Source of the DNA: Trebonia sp036509215
Lineage (GTDB): Bacteria; Actinomycetota; Actinomycetes; Streptosporangiales; Streptosporangiaceae
Direction of reading: 5' to 3'
Assembly (NCBI GenBank): GCA_036509215.1
Contig: DATCGA010000196.1
Span: 1-7,805, forward strand
Length of the DNA: 7,805 bases
Position numbers and translations under genes: made by a program. Every line of letters begins with the position of its first letter. Positions within the stretch are counted from its first letter, which is position 1. The notes beneath the pieces were generated by a model, which saw only the letters and a program-made list of their open reading frames with translations, did not search any database and was not told the origin of the DNA. This document shows positions 5,295 to 7,805 of the stretch, piece after piece.

Positions 5295-5942
5295 CTAAGC
5301 GACGGAAAGCGCGGCCGACGCCAGGAAAGCGCGGAGGGCGTCGGCGGTGGTGAAGACGTGGCCGCCCATGCCGAGGGCCTGGGCGCCGGCCACGTTCGAT
5401 TCGCGGTTGTCGATGAAGATGGCCTCGGCCGGGGCGATGGACAGGTCGGCCAGGACGTGCAGGAAGATCTCCGGCTGCGGCTTGATTAGGCCGAGCTCGC
5501 CGCTGACGTAGCACGCCTCGAAGAAGTCGCCCAGCGGGCCGCGACGGAAGTAGCTCGCGTAGTCGGGGCCCGCGTTGGACAGCAGCGCCATCCGCGTGCC
5601 GCCGGCCCGCAGGTCGGACAGGACCTCGATGACCGCAGGGTTGATCGCCAGCCAGGAGCGGAAGTCCGCCGCCCAGAGCTCGTGCATTCGCGCCTCGTCC
5701 CAGGTCGCGCCCAGGTCGGCGGCGATCGCCTGCCAGTACGCGATCGCGCCGGTGCCCTCGTCGAGCCCGTCCCGGTGGCCGAAGTACGCCTGCCAGAATC
5801 TCTCCGCCTCGGGTCCGTCGCCGTCGACCTCGGCCAGCCGCGCGATCGCGGCCCGGTCGGCGTCCGACGGGGTGAGCGAGATGACCTCACCGAAGTCGAA
5901 GATGACGGTCCGGCCGGGCAGCGAGAGGGGGGCGCGTGTCAC
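5295..5942 (-). CDS. HAD-superfamily hydrolase, subfamily IA-like phosphatase
   Basis: Predicted cytosolic phosphatase or related hydrolase that works through an Asp-phosphate intermediate. With GTG 5942 as start it has 215 residues. Motif I is VIFDFGEVIS with nucleophile Asp16; the usual second Asp is Gly18, as in many DFGxV-type HAD proteins. A helical cap follows at about residues 25-100. Motif II is LLSNAG (Ser122/Asn123), motif III is GLIKPQPEIF (Lys154), and motif IV is FIDNRESNV (Asp178), followed by GAQALGMGGHVF. An in-frame ATG at 6014 would add 24 residues unlike the family and would overlap the divergent gene at 6001, so the shorter start is preferred. No clear Shine-Dalgarno precedes it. 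The gene converges on the GntR-XRE gene with 15 bases between stops and no room for a separate terminator. Substrate unknown. Confidence 0.85.
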   Translation of the reverse strand: MTRAPLSLPGRTVIFDFGEVISLTPSDADRAAIARLAEVDGDGPEAERFWQAYFGHRDGLDEGTGAIAYWQAIAADLGATWDEARMHELWAADFRSWLAINPAVIEVLSDLRAGGTRMALLSNAGPDYASYFRRGPLGDFFEACYVSGELGLIKPQPEIFLHVLADLSIAPAEAIFIDNRESNVAGAQALGMGGHVFTTADALRAFLASAALSVA

Positions 5943-6000
5943 CCGGATACGGTACCGGGCGCTGACCCAACACTTCGGGGCGGCCTCCGTAGTACCAGGT

Positions 6001-6249
6001 ATGAACGATTCCATGCTGATACTGGCAGCGTCCCGGCGAGCCGAGTTGATGCGGGAAGCCGGTCAGGGCCGGCTCGCCGCGCGCAGGCGCCGCTCCCGGC
6101 CGACACCGCGCACCACGGCGGCCATCGACTGCGAGAAGATGGCAGGCACCGTGAACCGCGCCGCGACAGAGAACGGCAGCGCCGGCCAGCACGGCGCTGC
6201 GACAGCGAACGACACCGTGATACGCGAGAAGGCAGGCAGCAGGCGATGA
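6001..6249 (+). CDS. Small basic protein at the head of the sigma-factor operon
   Basis: An 82-residue protein starting at ATG 6001. The first 36 residues (MNDSMLILAASRRAELMREAGQGRLAARRRRSR) form an amphipathic basic helix resembling the short Arg-rich proteins with a RAELxREAxxGRLAxxxRR pattern that recur in actinobacterial genomes. The remainder is low-complexity and polar. Its TGA overlaps the ATG of the next gene (ATGA, 6246-6249), strong evidence that it is translated and coupled. Only a weak AGG lies before the start, so the message may be nearly leaderless. It is divergent from the HAD gene, with about 58 bases between starts, where both promoters must lie. Function unknown; membrane or nucleic-acid contact through the basic helix is conceivable. 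Confidence 0.6.
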   Translation: MNDSMLILAASRRAELMREAGQGRLAARRRRSRPTPRTTAAIDCEKMAGTVNRAATENGSAGQHGAATANDTVIREKAGSRR

Positions 6250-7223
6250 GCGAGACGGAAACCCCGGCCGAGCGGGCAGGCCGCGTCGTCAAGGACGAGG
6301 CGATCTTGGACCTCAGCCATCTCACCGAACCCGGTCAGCTGGCCGCGATCAGCCGGATCGAGGACGTCGCGGTCGTCATCGTGCCTCAGGCGCTGGCGGG
6401 CGCCTACGCGGCGATCACCACGACCGACGTGGCCTCGACCCTGTACGTGCCCAGCGGGGTGAACGTCCGGTTGCAGACCGGGTCGCTGGTGGTGGGCGGC
6501 GACGGACTCGGGGCCGACAACGACGTCCTCGTGGTCATCGGGCTGCTTCTCATCACCAGCCCGGTGACCGGCCCGGTGCCCAAGCGCATCTACGTGGTCG
6601 GATCGGTGCTCGCGCCGAGCGGCAGCGAGCAAGCTCTCGGCCAGGCGCTGGCCGGCGGCACCGGGGGCGTGTCCTACTACCAGTACACCGACGGCCAGCA
6701 GGTCAAGGTGCTCAGCGGCCAGGTCAAGCTGTCGCCCGCAGTGCTCGCCAACACCGCCGGACGGGCCGATGACATCCTGGTCGTGGCGGGCCAGGTGGTG
6801 GTGACCGGCGAGGTCACCTCGGTCGGATACGGGATGGCCCTCATCGCCGGCCAGCTCGCGGCGCCCGCGGCGAGCCGCGACGTGCTCGAGCCCGCCATCC
6901 AGACGCAGGGCCAGGTGACCTGGTACGAGGGCGCGAACCCGCGCGTCTTCAACGGCGACGCCAGCATCGGCGGCGACTTCCTTCGGCTGCTGCCCGCGCC
7001 GACCGCGCTGGTCGTGCTGGGCGACCTCACGCTCGAGGAGACGGTCACCGAGGACGCCCTGCAGGAGAAGGTCACCGGCCTCGCGGTGTTCGGCGACGTC
7101 ATCGCGCCCGCCGGGCTCATCGGCGTGGTGCAGTTCCTCGCCACCGATGTGTTCGGCGACATCATGACCAGCGACCAGGCCCGCGCGCGGGCCGGCGACG
7201 GGCCCGATGGATCGGGAAGCTGA
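6246..7223 (+). CDS. Repeat-containing beta-rich protein of unknown function, upstream of ECF sigma
   Basis: A 325-residue protein with no signal peptide and no clear membrane segment. After a polar N-terminus (1-34) it consists of repeated units rich in Val, Ile, Gly and Ala. Starts of comparable units are visible at about residues 93 (DVLVVIGLLLITSPV), 176 (DILVVAGQVVVTGEV) and 254 (ALVVLGDLTLEETV). Each is followed by a second strand block (IYVVGSVLAPSGS, MALIAGQLAAPAAS, LAVFGDVIAPAGL), and two also contain an aromatic turn (VSYYQYTDG, VTWYEGANP). A related partial unit lies at 35-92. The GD/GQ-strand-turn-strand pattern recalls right-handed beta-helix scaffolds such as bactofilins, but length and unit size differ, so this is only a structural analogy. 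It overlaps the small gene before it by 4 bases and the sigma gene after it by 17, placing all in one operon. A longer in-frame ORF from 5682 is rejected because it crosses the HAD gene. Function not recognised. Confidence 0.75.
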   Translation: MSETETPAERAGRVVKDEAILDLSHLTEPGQLAAISRIEDVAVVIVPQALAGAYAAITTTDVASTLYVPSGVNVRLQTGSLVVGGDGLGADNDVLVVIGLLLITSPVTGPVPKRIYVVGSVLAPSGSEQALGQALAGGTGGVSYYQYTDGQQVKVLSGQVKLSPAVLANTAGRADDILVVAGQVVVTGEVTSVGYGMALIAGQLAAPAASRDVLEPAIQTQGQVTWYEGANPRVFNGDASIGGDFLRLLPAPTALVVLGDLTLEETVTEDALQEKVTGLAVFGDVIAPAGLIGVVQFLATDVFGDIMTSDQARARAGDGPDGSGS

Positions 7224-7746
7224 GTTCCGCCGCCTCTACGAGGCGCACCGCGCCGCGGTGCACGGCTACTTCGCGGGCCGGACGGGCGATCGCGAGCGTG
7301 CCGCCGACCTGATGCAGGAGGTCTTCCTGCGAGCCTGGCAGCACCTGGACAAGGTGGCGGGCCTGCCGGAAGACGGGCAGCGCGGCTGGCTGTTCACCGT
7401 CGCGCGCAACCTGTCGATCGACTTGGCCCGGCACCAGCGCACCACCGACGGCGCGCAGCACGCCCTCGAACGCGAGCCGTCCGCCCGGCAGGCGCCGGCC
7501 GCCGCGCCGGCCAGCACCGCGGTGCTCGCAGCCGAGCGCGCGAGTGTCGTCGCGGCGGCGGTCGCGCGGCTGCCCGAGCAGCAGCGGGTCACGCTCACGA
7601 TGGCCGCCGCGGGCGAGTTGAACAGCGCCGAGATCGGCGCCGCGCTCGGGGTGCCGGCCGGCACCGTCCGCTATCGGCTTTCGCTGGCCCGCCGCACCCT
7701 GGCCGAAGCGCTCGGCGACTACGATGACCTGGAGGAGGAGCAGTGA
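7207..7746 (+). CDS. ECF-type RNA polymerase sigma factor
   Basis: A 179-residue sigma-70 family protein of the extracytoplasmic-function size class. Sigma region 2 spans about residues 7-77 (FRRLYEAHRAAVHGYFAGRTGDRERAADLMQEVFLRAW, then GWLFTVARNLSIDLARHQRT). An Ala/Pro-rich linker covers 85-110, and region 4 covers about 112-166 (VARLPEQQRVTLTMAAAGELNSAEIGAALGVPAGTVRYRLSLARRTL) with the usual HTH. The gene starts within the end of the repeat-protein gene (17-base overlap) without a strong ribosome binding site, suggesting translational coupling. Its stop overlaps the next start as GTGA. Such sigma factors are usually held inactive by an anti-sigma factor encoded next door, which makes the truncated downstream gene the prime candidate. 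The promoter it recognises is not evident here. Confidence 0.93.
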   Translation: MDREAEFRRLYEAHRAAVHGYFAGRTGDRERAADLMQEVFLRAWQHLDKVAGLPEDGQRGWLFTVARNLSIDLARHQRTTDGAQHALEREPSARQAPAAAPASTAVLAAERASVVAAAVARLPEQQRVTLTMAAAGELNSAEIGAALGVPAGTVRYRLSLARRTLAEALGDYDDLEEEQ

Positions 7747-7805
7747 ACCTCGACGACGACCTCGCGGCCTGGGCCGCCACCGTCCGGCTGCCGGACGCCG
7801 ACGCA
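7743..7805 (+). CDS. 5' end of a gene downstream of the sigma factor (truncated by window), possible anti-sigma factor
   Basis: GTG 7743 overlaps the sigma stop as GTGA and is preceded by a strong AGGAGGAG at 7732-7739. Only 21 codons are in the window (beginning VNLDDDLAAW, acidic and with no hydrophobic segment). Position suggests an anti-sigma factor or other regulator of the sigma factor, but the visible sequence cannot confirm it. Confidence 0.6.
   Translation, partial: MNLDDDLAAWAATVRLPDADA

Noticed and set aside
5575..6000. Upstream extension of the 82-aa small protein to 5575
   Set aside because: The extension is antisense to the HAD catalytic core and has shadow-like composition; the plausible protein begins at ATG 6001.
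5682..6245. Long upstream extension of the repeat-protein frame (start at 5682)
   Set aside because: It runs antisense through the HAD gene and the extension is low-complexity. ATG 6246 with the ATGA overlap gives the natural start.
1..7805. CRISPR arrays, tRNA or rRNA genes
   Set aside because: No regularly spaced repeats with unique spacers, and no tRNA- or rRNA-like segments were seen on reading; nearly all sequence is accounted for by genes and the IS element.

Overview
The window is G+C-rich, has compact genes with GTG starts and four-base start/stop overlaps, and encodes a mycothiol-dependent MDMPI-type enzyme. All of this points to an actinobacterium. The genus cannot be fixed from the sequence, and nothing suggests a phage or plasmid.

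Region 1 (1-4283) starts with a maleylpyruvate-isomerase-family, mycothiol-dependent enzyme (87-857), followed by three paralogous secreted lipoproteins (892-1635, 1774-2538, 3464-4237). Each lipoprotein has a signal peptide, a lipobox and two conserved downstream cysteines. The second and third are clearly recent duplicates: signal peptides and linkers are nearly the same, cysteines sit at identical positions, and the upstream leaders are conserved. An imperfect palindrome after the third (4246-4283) is a good terminator candidate. The second and third copies are now separated by an 882 bp insertion (2539-3420) bounded by perfect 22 bp inverted repeats and a duplicated CTAG. The left CTAG contains the stop codon of lipoprotein 2, so that gene survived intact. 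The insertion is an IS5-family element whose transposase has lost its centre. In antisense to the transposase remnant it carries a small, well-formed gene of unknown function.

Region 2 (about 4290-5279) holds a regulator with two DNA-binding domains: a GntR-type winged helix followed by an XRE/Cro-type HTH. It is preceded by a 19-codon ORF that has a strong ribosome binding site and overlaps the regulator start by ATGA. A pair of 7 bp direct repeats one helical turn apart lies upstream and may be an operator. A HAD-family hydrolase (5295-5942, minus strand) converges on the regulator with only 15 bp between stop codons.

Region 3 (6001-7805, continuing beyond the window) is a tightly coupled forward operon: an 82-aa basic small protein, a 325-aa protein built of repeated beta-rich units of roughly 80 residues, an ECF-type sigma factor, and the first 21 codons of a further gene. 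All three junctions are overlaps (4, 17 and 4 bases). The arrangement suggests that the sigma factor, the repeat protein and the unseen downstream product (possibly an anti-sigma factor) act together; this is inference.

The observations most worth following up are the IS-derived cassette with its antisense cargo gene, the repeat-protein/ECF-sigma operon, and the short ORF coupled to the dual-HTH regulator.
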